Assembly: GCA_035236585.1 (NCBI GenBank)
Contig: CP141127.1
Location: forward strand, 46,204,001 to 46,268,000
DNA from: Warburgia ugandensis
Taxonomy: Eukaryota > Streptophyta > Magnoliopsida > Canellales > Canellaceae
Direction of reading: 5' to 3'
DNA: 64,000 bases
The translations under genes were made by a program, and so were the position numbers. Shown piece by piece: positions 1-12,001 of this stretch (within the stretch, counting starts at the first letter, position 1; each line of letters begins with the position of its first letter). The notes under the pieces were generated by a model. The model was not told where the DNA came from, did no database searches, and saw only the letters and a program-made list of their open reading frames with translations.

Positions 1-520
1 TCAAAAATATTTACCTACCTCCTTAAATTCTTCTCAAGTAAGATCATCTCTATTTTGATGATTAAATCCTTTAGCTAATTGTCATAATACTACACCTATG
101 TAGTAATTGTAACTCTTACATTTATTATTATTATTTTTGAATTTTGTAATAATTCTAAGGTTTTATCTTTAGTATCTATTTCGCCTTTCCTATAAGGATT
201 GGATTTTATCCTTCTTCATCCTTTCCATCCTATTTTTCCAATTTATCATCTCTTTCTCTTAATCTCCATTATTTCACCTAATAATAGTTATATTAATGTA
301 TTTTATTTCTATAAGTATCTTTACTTAAGATTTCAGGTTATACTTGAATATCATACATTACATCTTCCTCTATTGAAATGTTTTCCTTACTTGTTTCTAA
401 ACTTACTATTCCCTATATTGATATCATTAACTTAATAAGTAGTACTCCTAGTTATTTCACTAAGTACTATCTACTTATACTCCACTAGTACTTCATGAGT
501 TAATTACATTAACTCCTCAC

Positions 521-604
521 CTAATGAGTTAATCACATAACTCTTTCTATACTCATTCTCAACTAATGAGTTAATCACATAACTCATTCTCTACTCATTA
601 TCAT
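521..604. repeat. Two-copy 42-bp tandem repeat in the leader
   Basis: Units 521-562 and 563-604 both begin ctaatgagttaatcacataa and continue with an aactc...tactcat stretch. A related but shorter array, with units of about 32 bp, sits at the same place in the leader of the LARD-like element (about 51475-51596). Confidence 0.8.
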
Positions 605-707
605 CAAATACTATTTTATTTCTTATTCACTTACTATTTCTCATCCTCTATTTGGATTGTCATCTTCATATTGGACATAAGGGAACTACACTATGACTGG
701 ATGAATG

Positions 708-719
708 GCTCTAATACCA
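708..719 (-). promoter_or_regulatory. Primer-binding site, initiator-Met tRNA type (one mismatch)
   Basis: The plus strand reads gctctaatacca. Its complement differs by one base from TGGTATCAGAGC, the common plant retrotransposon PBS complementary to the 3' end of tRNA-iMet. It sits two bases from the LTR edge, which fixes the element on the minus strand. Confidence 0.88.
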
Positions 720-1143
720 ACTGTAATGACCTAGGTTTTTGTAACACATTTTGTAGTACATTTTTCAAAGGCACCCTTAGTTGTAAATTTTTTTTGCAAA
801 ACAAAGCAGTGAAAATTCTTTTCTTTAGAAATTGTTTAGTAAAACCCAAGTCATCACTTCATACATAACATAAGTAGAATTTTGTACAAGATAAAATTCC
901 ACTAAAGGAATATAATTTTATTAAATTTCAGAATCCATCCAGTGGTTCACAATACAGCCTGAGTATCAGTACAATACTTGTCCAAATTACATAATCCAAA
1001 TTTCAAACCTCACCATACATTAAAAACTCTCAATACAATACAATGCTCTCAAATAAAAATACATGTCTTCAAGGGATATACCTTGATTGATTATTCTTCC
1101 AAATCTTCTTAAGTCTTAAGCTCCTAATTCTCCTTCATTATAT

Positions 1144-1183
1144 CTGAGATATTGTAAACATTCAAACATTTATAATATCTCAG
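1144..1183. other. Conserved LTR hairpin
   Basis: An inverted repeat: arms ctgagatattgtaaa and tttataatatctcag with one mismatch, around a loop of about 10 bases. The same hairpin recurs at the matching position in several other LTRs of the window. Confidence 0.75.
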
Positions 1184-4100
1184 CAAGCTATGCTTGGTAG
1201 GGAATTCAAGAAGCATAATAATTTGACGATATAACCCTAACACTTCATAATCCCATTATTCATACTCATGGATCAATCTCTTTACTTTATCATATATGTA
1301 CATCCTTACACATACATACTATATATATCATATAGATACATATGGTCAAAACTATGAAAAATAATTAATATCTTAAACATTAATAATCACACTCAGACAC
1401 ACTGAGTTGATCAATCATCCAGACTCTGCTGGAAAATACTCCCTCATTTGGGCAGTACCATCACACTCAGCCATACTGAGTTGATAAAACATCCAGACTC
1501 TGCTAGAAAAATACTCCCTTATTTGGGTAGTATCGGCATCTCATTATTCCATGCATTGTAATGTAAAATACTCAAAGGACTACTCTGATGTAGTCTAATC
1601 CATGCCAGCGTGCTCGGATAATTGTTTTCATACTCCATGGATAAATGTGGAAAACTATCTATGTCATGTCTATATGGGAAGGCAGACTTTCATAGTGGTG
1701 GCCTTACCATAAATGCCCCGCCAAACATTTTGCCTCTCTTTGGGCATGGTATCAACATATATATCAAATTTCTGAGCGTGGGTGGCCAAACCCTCGTAAC
1801 CCTCCTAGCATAGCATCCCCAGGCATACGCCTATTTAAAACAAAAACCACAAGCCTCCTTAATTGTATATAAAGTATTCTTTACTTATCAAACGTTTTGA
1901 GCATTTACATAATTATCCTCGTATTTTGGTATTCTTATACTAAGGATAGGATTTCACTTCAAACTTAGGGATCATCATTTACAATGAATGATACCTATGT
2001 TCATATAAGTTTAGGGACCACCATTCTATATGAATGATTCCCATGTATTAATTTTATAACTATCAGATAATTTGTTTGTTTATCTAGGGCTGGAATACCT
2101 TCTAATTCCCTATTCACTTAAGGTTTTCCTCAATTCTAACTTAACCATTTCATATGTGTTTTGGTTGGATCATAAGGGTTCTCAAGAGGTTTAATGCAAG
2201 TATTTACATTACACTTGTCAACATTTCTAAATAAAGATCATATATTCAACATGTATTTCTCATGTAGATGCATTCATAAAATCCTCCTACCTTTAAATAG
2301 TGATGCATATCTTCAGATCTTCCCTGATCCTGACTGATGTATGTAATCCAAAAATCCATACATACTATTAATATTTATACAATCTAAATAATCCTATAGT
2401 TTTGAACCTATCCATATTATTTGTTTAATCTTGTCCTTTGATATAAAGGATCTAGATCTTTTGTCCTATCAAGATCTATCTTCCTCAGATAGTGTCTATC
2501 CTATTGATCAATAGATCTGATGGTTAGAATGATCTTATAATCTTTCAGATCTAAGTATTTTTTATTCTTAGTCTTTGGGTATTCTTTTCTTTGATCTTGA
2601 TCTTTTATAGATCCTTTGATAAACAAATTATACTTGTTGATAAAGATCAAGGTCTTAGATCTTCTATCATCTAGTTCTTCTTTGATCTAAGTTCAGTTGT
2701 TTGATCATCCCTAAGGAGGATGATCTTGGTTCTCTTCCTTGAATCATATTTGATCAAGGGTTTGGATTCTCTATCTAGATTTTGTCTACAATATACATAC
2801 ATATATACATAATAAAATACGACATTAGGATTCTTATTGTTCTTGATCATTCAAGATCCTATGGATCTTGTTCGATAATTCTTAACTTACTTTTAATTTT
2901 TATTAGGATTAGATAATTTACTAACCTTTTATGCTCTTAATATTATTATTCAACCACTTAATGTTTTACTAGTTGAAGATAGCTTATTCCATCCTAAGTC
3001 TAGATAGCTCTTCTCATTTCCAATTGGCTAAGGCTTATTAGTTGAATGGCTAAACACAAAGTGGTTACTTCAATCCTCATGTAAGGAGGCATTTAGACGT
3101 CACAAATGTCAATGGGAGGTAGGGGAAGAGTGAGGCTCTATTAGAGAACCCCCTTAACCACCATGTTCAGCATTCACTAGAGTGACCTTAGCTCAACCTT
3201 TCATAATGTTCCTATGAGCATTTTAACCCTAAGTACTCTTTCTAATTGATTTTAATTAAATCCATGAACATTTAAAATGTCATTCATGGGGTTTATTATT
3301 CTCCTAGTTTGGGCCAAGGATTTGATAATCCATATATTGTCCTACTAATTATAGCCCTTACTAATATTAAGTCAAAGTCATTCACTCATCTTAATTGTTC
3401 AAGAATCTCTATATTCCATTAGTTTATTTTTTTGGTGATTTATGCTCATCATATCTTCACGACTACTTAGTAAATGAATCTACTAATAAAATTTGACAAC
3501 AATTATATCATAAACTTTAAAGCATAAATCCAATATAAGTTTACCAACTATCTATACTAACATGCTGCCTATGAATGTAACTTAACCTAATGGAATAAAA
3601 CTATAATTAAGCTAGCATGATCCTAAGTTATGAAGTACATGAAATTTTACTACGAATCTAATGGAATAATGATAAAATCTCAAATTTCAACTAACATGGC
3701 CCTAAGATAATTAAATCTACCAACCTAATAACAAACTAATAACATTTAAAGCATAGCATGCTAAAATTTAAGAATTACACTCTCATGCTTCCTACTTCAT
3801 AACATAAATCACATTTACAATTCCATTATCAAATAAAAGACAACTAAATTAATTAGATTAAGATTATTAGAAAATTTTACTTATGAGACAACCATTAGAT
3901 CTTGCATGTTTTCTTTTAAATCAAGGATTTTAATTACATTTAGGGCTTTTACTCTATTATGATCCAAAGATCATATCCACTTGTTTTTGTCACATTTAAT
4001 CCATGATTTAACTGGATTTCATCATAATCCCATTCATACAACCCATCCAAAGGGTCTGATCATGCTTGATGTTATTGATCAAGTGGGTCACTTTGTATTT

Positions 4101-4414
4101 TTAGGGTTTTTCTACCATAAAGGGTAGATTTCTCATTTTATGTTAGATCTATCAAAATAAATCATCGATATTACTTGATTTCAACATTATATCATCATTC
4201 CATTAGATCCCCAAGATCTGATTATCTCATATCTTGAAGATCATCAAAATTAAAAGCTTAATTCCTAAATATAGAAAGTTTCTTGAATATTTTTTATCAA
4301 TTTTATGATTTAAGAACAAAATAGACATTACAAGCTTTCCATAGCTTCTTTCTGATCTTAATTCGGTTTCAGATGACTCTATAATTGAACTTTGAAGTTC
4401 ATAGTTGTTTTGAG

Positions 4415-4466
4415 GGTCCAAAATTGATTTAGGCCCAGTAGGTCCAAAATTGATTTAGGCCCAGTA
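4415..4466. repeat. Perfect 26-bp tandem duplication
   Basis: Two adjacent identical 26-bp units (4415-4440 and 4441-4466), starting ggtccaaaattgatttaggc. The matching part of the Tekay-like LTR near 18480 lacks the second unit, so the duplication looks recent and private to this LTR. Confidence 0.9.
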
Positions 4467-5306
4467 GAAAGGATGACTCTGATCAATCGGGTGGAGCGGG
4501 TCTAGTCGGGTGGAATGGTAGCCACGCTCCTATCACCAGGATGCACACAATGTCATCCTTCTTGGGACCAGTGTTGTCGCCCAATTGTTCCATTGGGACG
4601 GTGTTGCACACAGAGCACGTGCATGAGATGCTCCTGCAGGGCACATTTCTGTGCAGTGTCCCACAGCGGCATCCCGGGGGCCCAATCTTATAAAGAAGAT
4701 TGAACAGTTCATTTTGAACCATCCAATCAATTCCTCTTCAATCAAGGGCTCAAAACTTGATAAAATTTCTCAAAATTTCTACCCTAGGGGTTTTGGACCT
4801 TTTTGGATCAATTGGAAAGCTCAGATTTTCCATTTGAGGCCTCCATTATATAGAATTGAAGGGTTCTTATCCTTACTTGATTTTTATAATTTTAAACCTA
4901 AATTAACATGAAATAAGTATGGGAAGAGTTTCCACCAACTTGATTGGAGAAAAATGTAGGTTTTGCAGCCCAATTCAAAAGAAATATCCACTTGATGATA
5001 AGATCGCCCGATAACCGCTTGTTTTGTTATTTTTCATTGATTGCACCATTGGATCTTGAAATTTATTTTGGGGTTTTGTACATAAGGTAGTCTAGGAAAT
5101 ATGAATAGTGAGATTTGATTTGAAATAGAGTGCCTAATTGAATTTAGGTCTCTTGTTCCAATCTAGAAAGATGATAGAGAAAGTGAAAGAAGAGAGATTT
5201 TTGGGTGTTTTGGAAATTTGGGAATGAATCTAGATTTGGCTTCTCAAGGAAGCAAGATAATTTAGTGGAAATTTTAATGAACATATTTGGAGGACTTTTG
5301 GAGGTG

Positions 5307-5315
5307 TATTTATAG
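5307..5315 (-). promoter_or_regulatory. LTR TATA box
   Basis: The plus strand reads tatttatag, so the minus strand reads CTATAAATA, a typical plant TATA box. The same word sits at the matching place in nearly every Tekay-type LTR of the window and marks the U3 promoter and transcription toward lower coordinates. Confidence 0.7.
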
Positions 5316-5863
5316 ATGTTTTTGAATTTTTCATACTTACTTGTAATAATTATATTTTAATTATTTTGAATATTAAGTTAACATTAGATCCTCCACTATT
5401 AGCTGGTAGTGGTTTGACGACTCATTACATGTTTTCTAGCCGTTGGATTCATTTGTGGGCCCCACAGAGGTGTGAAAGCACCATTTTTCCCTTTAATGGA
5501 GAAAATTCCATTTTATTCTCCCAAACTTGGAATTGAGTGTACTTAGTGGCATTGGAATTGTATTTCCATGTACATTCTAAATATTAATGTCTTAGATCTT
5601 GGTTATGGATAACATTACCATTTTACACCTTTATTCATAAAAATGGAGAAAATTAGGGATTTTTCATTTTAATTCAGAATTGAACGTACTTAGTGTCATT
5701 TCGATCGTTTTTTCGAGTACATTCATAATTTTTAAGTTTTAAATCATGTTTTAATTGCTATAAAAAGATAATTTCTAATAACCTAATATTCCTGCCCAAA
5801 ACTTTTTAAAATTCAAATTAACTTAATTTTCTCAATCAATTTACAAAAATTGGAGCTATTACA

Positions 5864-5947
5864 CTTACCACTTCAGTCACATGCAAATATAAGTTGATTC
5901 TACAAAGACTATTTGATTAACAGAGTTATATAATTTAGGTCAAATTA
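5864..5947. other. Host DNA between an LTR and a CACTA element
   Basis: Eighty-four AT-rich bases without recognised features. Removing the CACTA element joins them to 12002 onward. Confidence 0.5.
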
Positions 5948-5959
5948 CACTACTATGGC

Positions 5960-6290
5960 AATGGGCTTATAAGATAGTTTAAAACAGATATAAAAGACGG
6001 TTACCAAACCATCTTATAGCTGGCCGTCTTATAAAATGAAATGTGAACCGTCTTATGTTAAAAATTATAACAGATGTATATATGACAACTATTCAAAAAC
6101 CATCCTATACATATAACTGTATAAAGGATGGTTATTGAAAAACTATCCTATATACTAGTCGACGTATAGGATGGTTTTTCAATAATCGCCCTATAGACAG
6201 GTGTATATAGGATGGTTATTCAAAAATCATCCTATATTTTCTGAGAAATATAGGATGGTTTTTCAATAACTATCCCATATTGCTTATAAT
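5960..6290. repeat. CACTA left subterminal repeat array
   Basis: Repeated short motifs aaccatcctata / tataggatggtt and aagacggtt / aaccgtctta occur in both orientations, forming palindromes. In CACTA elements such arrays are binding sites for the element-encoded DNA-binding protein; that role is inferred from the superfamily. Confidence 0.85.
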
Positions 6291-7333
6291 TTCTTCACAA
6301 ATCGTGTTCTCATTTTCGTTGGTTTCTGTTCATACATTATTCCTACAGTTTTTGGAGTTTAACACTTCATCTATTCATGTATTCATACACATGCAACAAT
6401 TTCATATTCCATGTTGAACTTCTCCATACGTCTTAGTGAAATAAAGAAAACATACATAGACTTAAATTAAGGTAAAAGGAATATATGCATCCAATTACAG
6501 CAATGTAAATTATATATTTGTCATAAAATTGATACATGTTCAATAACATCAGATGTCTACAAATTAAAAGTAAAAAAAATATTCAGTCCATTCCAGTCTA
6601 TTATCATTTATGTCTAATTAGGAGTAACTCTTGCACCCCAAATCAACCTGTAAGAAAACAAATACTACATGAATGGCAAACATTATTGTTGGAGTCATTT
6701 AAGACATGTAAAAAACTATAAGAATGATGGTCAATCAATTATATGTACCTTTCTCAATTGGGAGATGGTAAATCCTTCCTGAATGAGAGTTCTTACATAT
6801 CTGAGAACATATTACCTACATTTCTAATTAGATAGTTGTCTAGGGCACTTCACAATAAAGTTAATAAATCATAAGGTTCAAATATCATGGGCAATTATAA
6901 GTCTATAGGTTATAGAATATCACAACATATATATTGTTTTAGAAGAGACCACCAACTAGGTTTCTTAAAACACAATGAAAACAAGATCATCAGATTATTA
7001 AAAGATAATACCTAAAGAAAGTAACAAAGAAGAACAAGTCATTATCTAAGTAAAGGATCCAAAATTTAAGTCATAACCAGCAACAAAATATGATATGACG
7101 TAAACAATGAGTACCCATTTCATCAAACAATCACAAAACAAACCCATAAATAGAAACAAAATAATCAAATGTCACCCACGCATCGGATAGAGCAAATATA
7201 CTAGTAAAAAACAATACCAATTAGAAGATTATAATAACTTTTTTTTCTTCTCAAATCTCAACATTTAAGATTTAAACTACATAAAAACACAATCTACAAG
7301 CATTGAATTTGAGTGATTTTTATTAATCTGAAG

Positions 7334-7630
7334 AATAATCATAATCTAGCATTTAGAAGCATTATAGAAGCCCAAAATCAGCATCCTATAAGTATAAAAG
7401 GCATGGTAAAAATGCATATGCAAGCTACGTTTTACATAGATTTTGAATGAAACATCAAAATTTAAGACATGATTGAGGATATTTAGAATGATCATAATCT
7501 AGAATTTAAATGCATTACTGAAGCCCAAAATCAGCATCATATATAGTAGAAAATGCATGGTAAAAATGCATATTCAAGCTACATTTTGCATACCTTTTTT
7601 GAATGAAACATAAAAATCTAAGACATGAGT
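7334..7630. repeat. Two copies of a roughly 150-bp direct repeat inside the CACTA element
   Basis: Copies start near 7334 and 7485. Both run through atcataatct, gaagcccaaaatcagcat, aaaaatgcatat and aagacatga. A third copy resumes at about 10253, on the far side of the solo LTR, and a partial fourth starts near 10335. The period is about 151 bp. Confidence 0.85.
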
Positions 7631-10228
7631 TGTAATAACCAAAATAAATAAATAAATAATAAGAGAGGGTAAATTGGTAAATACTTGTGGGCTTACAGAG
7701 CGTAGGACCCACGATGAGGCTATAAAAGCTTGCCCTGTCTTGTTGTACAGCCAAACTATTCCTCTTGGTTTTCATGTTGACTATGCCTGCAACGATGTGG
7801 AATCAGGCACACACAATGAAGGGAAGACTGGTTCTAGCCGATTTGACCATGGTAAGCTACCCTCTACAACTTCCCTTTTCTTTTCTTATAGTTTCCATCG
7901 TTTTATCGCCAAAAAACGGTGTGGATTGCCGTTTTTTGGTGGAATGGTAGGCGTCATTATTCCTTTTAAAATAAACTAATGAAATGATATTAGATCATGA
8001 TTTGAACCATTCACCTTGTGCACAGTAACAAGACGAACAAACCCATGAATTTTCATGGTGATAGGATGGCTAGGGATGCCGAAAACTCATAAAATAGTAG
8101 AAGGAGAAATTTTAGGGATGTGACAAAAGTCATGTAAAAACACTAGATAATGATAGAGTTTGTTGAAAAGGTGGTTAAAAATGAAATCTACGTGAAAAAC
8201 TGAGTGAAACGGTGCAAAAATCGCACCATTTGGAAGCCTGAGTGTCACCGGCAGGGACTGGAGTCCAGTCGTCGTCTCCAGCGACGGCACACAGCGGCGA
8301 CACGCATCACAAATAGCACGCGCCATGTAGGCACCACATAGATGTGCACGTGAGTAGAAGCCATGCTCATGATGCACGACACCATGCGGCACGAAAACAA
8401 CGCGGAGCCATAGTGCGCCAACGTACACGTGTGCGCATGAAGACAACGTGCGCGTGCAGTGCACCAACACACACATGCACACACAGGTGATGCACGCGCA
8501 TGCACATTCATCAACGACACACGCGCACATGTGCGAGATGGCACACACGTGGTTTTTCTTGATTTTTGGGGGTCTTCTGACTATCCATTTATAAAACCTT
8601 GATTTTTAAGAGCTACGGAGGTCCAAATCGCTATCCAAAAGAGGCATTATGATCGTATCGACGATGCATACCTAGATTTGACTTGAAAATGTAGATCTAA
8701 ATTTATTTTTAAGGGTTAAACCATTAAATATCATTCCATAATCTAAATTAGGCTGATCAATGGATGATCAGGCCTTAGATTTTGATGGTAGACATCAAAT
8801 GTGCGATGATTTAAGAGATTAGAAGGATAAACATCATTGAATTGCCAAATGATGAAGGATTTATAATGTAACAGGTACGTCAAAGTGTGCAACGTGATAC
8901 TTCCACACGCTTGATTAGAGCACTGCATTTACTGAGGTAGGTGATTTCATTCAATTACTTTGTGATTTTAGTAACCATGATTAGATCTTTAAATTTAGAG
9001 GCATGTGTTTTATTTCTTCTCATGGCACATAAATAGATCCATATTTTCGTGTTGTAGCATGACATTTCATTTTGTTAATAACTATGTTTACATGTAATGC
9101 ACTATCTTGACATGGGCTTTGATCATATTTATTGGGATTATTTATAGCACCTTTACATGATTTATATCTTGTCGATGATTTATGACGGGTGCTTCCACCC
9201 GATGGGTACTATGTTAGGAGGGTTGTAGGGTTAGCCACCCGCCCTCTGACTTTGTGATGATGATGATTAGACACCGCCCTTGAGTGATACAGGGCCAAGT
9301 ACGTAGGTGGTGGTATCATGGTTTCGTTCCTTCCCGTGGGGACGGAGAAAGTCTCCCGTTTGGGTGTCGACGGGGAGCGGCAGTGGTTTAGATCCTGATG
9401 GGGTTGCCACTACAACATAGTAACCCATATAATTATTTTGCATGTTCACATGGATTTATATGTGGAGTGAACTGGGGCAAGCCAGGCCTAGGCCGTGAGG
9501 GATTTCGGGGGTTGACGCGGGCTGCACGGGAGGGACCCAGAGTTAGTATGGGTACACATCACCGGTGATTGAGTATTTTGGGTCATTTTGGTATTGTTTT
9601 GACACAGTGTCTTGTTTATCATGATTGCGTGCATACTATCCTATAGACATAGACTCGTATTGTTTTAATGTACATACCTTTGTATTTTAATCATGCCTTG
9701 CATGTCATCCTAATTTAATTTAATACCATTTTGTGAAGGTTTATAATTATGAGCGTTTGATCATTTGATATGTCTTATATATGTTTTGGACATAGATTAG
9801 AGTATGTCTCTTGGACTGGTATTAGACTTTTGAGAATTTAATTAGAGGCTTATATATTTGGATAGATTGAACCCATATTATGGAATGGAGAATGAAAATC
9901 TTAGATGTAAATATTGTGGTGATCATGGATGGAACCTGGTGACATTTGACTTGATTTATAATCATCTTTAATTAGCATGTTTATTTATTGTGGCTTTGGA
10001 TCGAGCATGCTCAAAGTATCATGGGTTTAATTTTATTTATGATTACAGTTTTTGAATGTGGTTGACCCCCGAGGTTTTTTCTTTCAGTCAATTCTTTTAA
10101 AGTGAGCTAAAATTTTAATACTATAAAATTTCAATTTATCATTTTTAGGGATCTCATTTATTTTCTTAAAACATATTAAAAATTTTATATTTATAAGGAA
10201 AAAGGTTCGTAAAACCTGAGGTGTCACA
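7631..10228 (+). mobile_element. Solo LTR inserted in the CACTA element (plus orientation)
   Basis: It begins tgtaataacc and ends ggtgtcaca, the reverse complement of the TGTGACACC...GGTTATTACA ends seen on minus-strand elements here. It is therefore the only Tekay-type LTR in the window in plus orientation. Flanks are tgagt (7626-7630) and tgggt (10229-10233), a 5-bp target duplication with one change. The interrupted CACTA repeat continues across the insertion. A plus-strand TATA box lies at 7721-7727. A GC-rich cacacgcg-type block fills 8220-8560; its frames at 8087-8548 look like chance. No internal region or second LTR remains, as expected after LTR-LTR recombination. The LTR beginning at 63632 appears to be a relative. 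Confidence 0.9.
7721..7727 (+). promoter_or_regulatory. TATA box of the solo LTR
   Basis: The sequence ggctataaaagc on the plus strand, about 90 bases inside the LTR start, matches the orientation given by the LTR ends. Confidence 0.55.
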
Positions 10229-10252
10229 TGGGTCTTCTTAAACTCAATGGAG

Positions 10253-10383
10253 GCTATCTAGCATGATCATAATCAAGCATTTAGAAGCATTAAAGAAGCC
10301 CAAAATTAGCATGACATACAGTAAAAAATACATTTAGAAGGATCATAATCAAGCACTTACAAGAATTAGAGAACTACAAAATC
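10253..10383. repeat. Third and partial fourth copies of the CACTA internal repeat
   Basis: The blocks gatcataatcaagcatttag (near 10264) and gatcataatcaagcac (near 10341) match the units at 7334 and 7485, showing that the solo LTR split a tandem array. Confidence 0.8.
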
Positions 10384-10423
10384 AAGAAATAAGAGAGATC
10401 CAATGAGAAAAGTGTACCTCTTT

Positions 10424-10840
10424 GTTCTTCTTCTTGAGGGTTTTGGGGGGTTTGTGTTTAAAAAATGCAAATGGGAAATTGTGGGGGGGTGAGGGGTTTT
10501 GTTAAAAATCATATGGGACGTGAGTTCCCTTCTTTTCTCCTCTTCTTCTCCCTCCCTCTTTTCTTCTCTCTCTTTCTCCTCTCCTCTTCTTCTTCTTCTC
10601 CACACATAGGTTTTAGGGGTTTGGATTTCAAAATTTTGAATGGGGAAAAGGGGGGAAAGGGGTTGGTTTTAAATAATCGTGGGGGGAGGAGGGGGAGGGG
10701 GGAGTGATTTCTCTCCTCCTCCTCCTCTCTTTTTCCTCTTTCTCTCCTTCTATCTCTTTCTCCTCTCCTCTTGTTCTTCTTCTCTTAAAGGGTTTTGGGG
10801 GTTTGAGGTTTGTAAATTTTGAAATGGGGAGATGAGAGCT
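10424..10840. repeat. Threefold purine/pyrimidine-rich tandem block in the CACTA element
   Basis: Three units each join a C/T-rich tract (tctttctcctctcctc and similar) to a G-rich stretch like agggttttgggggtttg followed by aaattttgaaatgggg. The tract is strongly strand-asymmetric. Open frames on either strand here (10366-10873) are low-complexity artefacts. Confidence 0.75.
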
Positions 10841-10874
10841 TGGATATTTAGAAACAAATAAATGATAGTTCATT

Positions 10875-11990
10875 AGAACTGTTCTATATAAACACGAATA
10901 TAGGACATCTTTATAGGACCGTCTTTTACTCTTTTGAATAAAGGACGATTCTATAGACCCATCCTATATTATTTTCAATAAAGGATGGGTATGAGAACTT
11001 CTCTATATTCACTTAAATATAGGACGGTTGCCCAAAATAGTCATTTATTTACTTGAATAAATGAATGTTTTAGTAAACTTGTCCTATATTGTTATGAATA
11101 AAGGATGATTCACATACCCATCCTATATTAATATTCTCTTTGAGCATAAAACATTCCCCCACCTAATTTTTTGTTCACACCTGACAATTTTATAACTACA
11201 ACTCGTCATTCTGTTTTGTAACCATTTTAATCGTTAATGACCTCATCAATAACTAGGTTGGTCATACTAGTGTACTACAAATCTCATACCATTGTAGCAC
11301 TCCTAGTGGTATCATATTGAGGTGAGCATTGTCATGTATATACCAATGACAAATGCATGCACTTTAATTTATCCCCTCATATACAATCAGATTCCACCCA
11401 CTCACCCTCCTCACCAACATCATGCACATACATAAATACATCTATCATATATACAAAATGTAAGAAGAAAAAGAAAAGGAATTTTATAGCCAGAAACATC
11501 AAATAAAGTAAACATAATGAAAAATGGCAAGAAAGAATACTACCCAATTGCTATCAACTAAGAAAATGCAAGTTCAGGTCAAAGTGCATGTTAATCCAAC
11601 CCAATGTTTGATTTTTCATCCAAGAAGCTAAGACTCAATTCAACTTTAACTTATAAGATATAAAAAATATAAGACAGTTATTAAGACCCATCTTATGTAA
11701 TTTTATATAAGACCGTTTTGGAAAACTGTCTTATATTATTAGAGTAATATAAGATTGTTATGGATAACCGTCTTATATTCCTTCCATAATATAAGATGGT
11801 TCTAATGAACTGTCTTATATTAAGCTAATAATATAAGATGGTTCTCCAAAATGGTCTTATATAATTTTATATAAGATAGTTGTGTGAAACATGTCTTATA
11901 TGTTTATAGAATATACGAAGGGTAACCATAACCGTCTTATATAAATTTTATATAAGACAGTCGTGGTAAAACCATCTTATTAATCCATAA
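10875..11990. repeat. CACTA right subterminal repeat arrays
   Basis: Two dense clusters, about 10875-11130 (aggatgg / ccatcctata motifs) and 11655-11990 (tataagac / gtcttata motifs), mirror the left subterminal array. The 520 bases between them are AT-rich without clear motifs. Confidence 0.8.
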
Positions 11991-12001
11991 TTTTAGTAGT
12001 G

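Larger units (their letters stand above)
1..721 (-). mobile_element. Leader (PBS-proximal internal region) of an LTR element running off the left edge
   Basis: This AT-rich stretch lies directly inside the LTR at 722-5863 and ends in a primer-binding site (708-719), so on the minus strand it is the untranslated leader that follows the 5' LTR. It resembles 50940-51701, the leader of the LARD-like element, starting with shared words such as ctctattttgatgattaaat, so the two elements share a family. No convincing coding sequence is visible; the short open frames at 199-435 and 671-868 are low-complexity or overlap the LTR edge. The rest of the element lies outside the window. Confidence 0.75.
722..5863 (-). 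mobile_element. Long terminal repeat (5' LTR, about 5.1 kb) of a Tekay/Del-like or LARD element
   Basis: The LTR starts tgtaatgacctagg beside the PBS and ends ...ggagctattaca, the same ends as the LTRs at 15170-19868 and 41294-45443. It shares blocks with them throughout: the hairpin at 1144-1183, the gggcatggtatca / gggtggccaaa core near 1740-1800, and repeated gatc-rich stretches near 2400-2900. A TATA box faces the minus strand at 5307-5315. A GC-richer patch at about 4490-4690 corresponds to the patch at 18510-18650 in the Tekay-like LTR. The partner LTR would lie left of the window. The 5 bp after the LTR (5864-5868, cttac) should be the target duplication but cannot be checked here. The small frames at 4483-4911 are chance. 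Confidence 0.85.
5948..12001. mobile_element. Non-autonomous CACTA (En/Spm-type) DNA transposon with TTA target duplications
   Basis: The left end reads cactactatgg and the right end is its inverted form, ...ttttagtagtg, the terminal signature of CACTA transposons. The 3-bp flanks are tta at 5945-5947 and tta at 12002-12004, a target duplication of the size this superfamily makes. Both ends carry dense subterminal palindromic repeats, also typical. No transposase (TNP2-like) frame is visible, so the copy depended on proteins from elsewhere. A solo LTR (7631-10228) later landed inside it; without that insert the element is about 3.5 kb. Internal direct repeats and a CT-rich repeat block are listed separately. 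Confidence 0.93.

Noticed and set aside
4483..4911. Overlapping frames on both strands in a GC-richer patch
   Set aside because: They lie in an LTR; the matching patch at 18510-18650 lacks the same frames.
5960..6290. CRISPR-like array of short repeats
   Set aside because: Repeats are irregular, palindromic and in both orientations, in the subterminal region of a CACTA transposon in plant DNA.
8087..8548. 153-residue Cys- and His-rich minus-strand frame
   Set aside because: It lies in a GC-rich cacacgcg block inside a solo LTR. The composition explains the Cys/His/Val content; no known domain pattern is seen.
10366..10873. Three frames rich in Arg/Glu or Phe/Leu/Ser
   Set aside because: Low-complexity translation of polypurine and polypyrimidine tracts on both strands.
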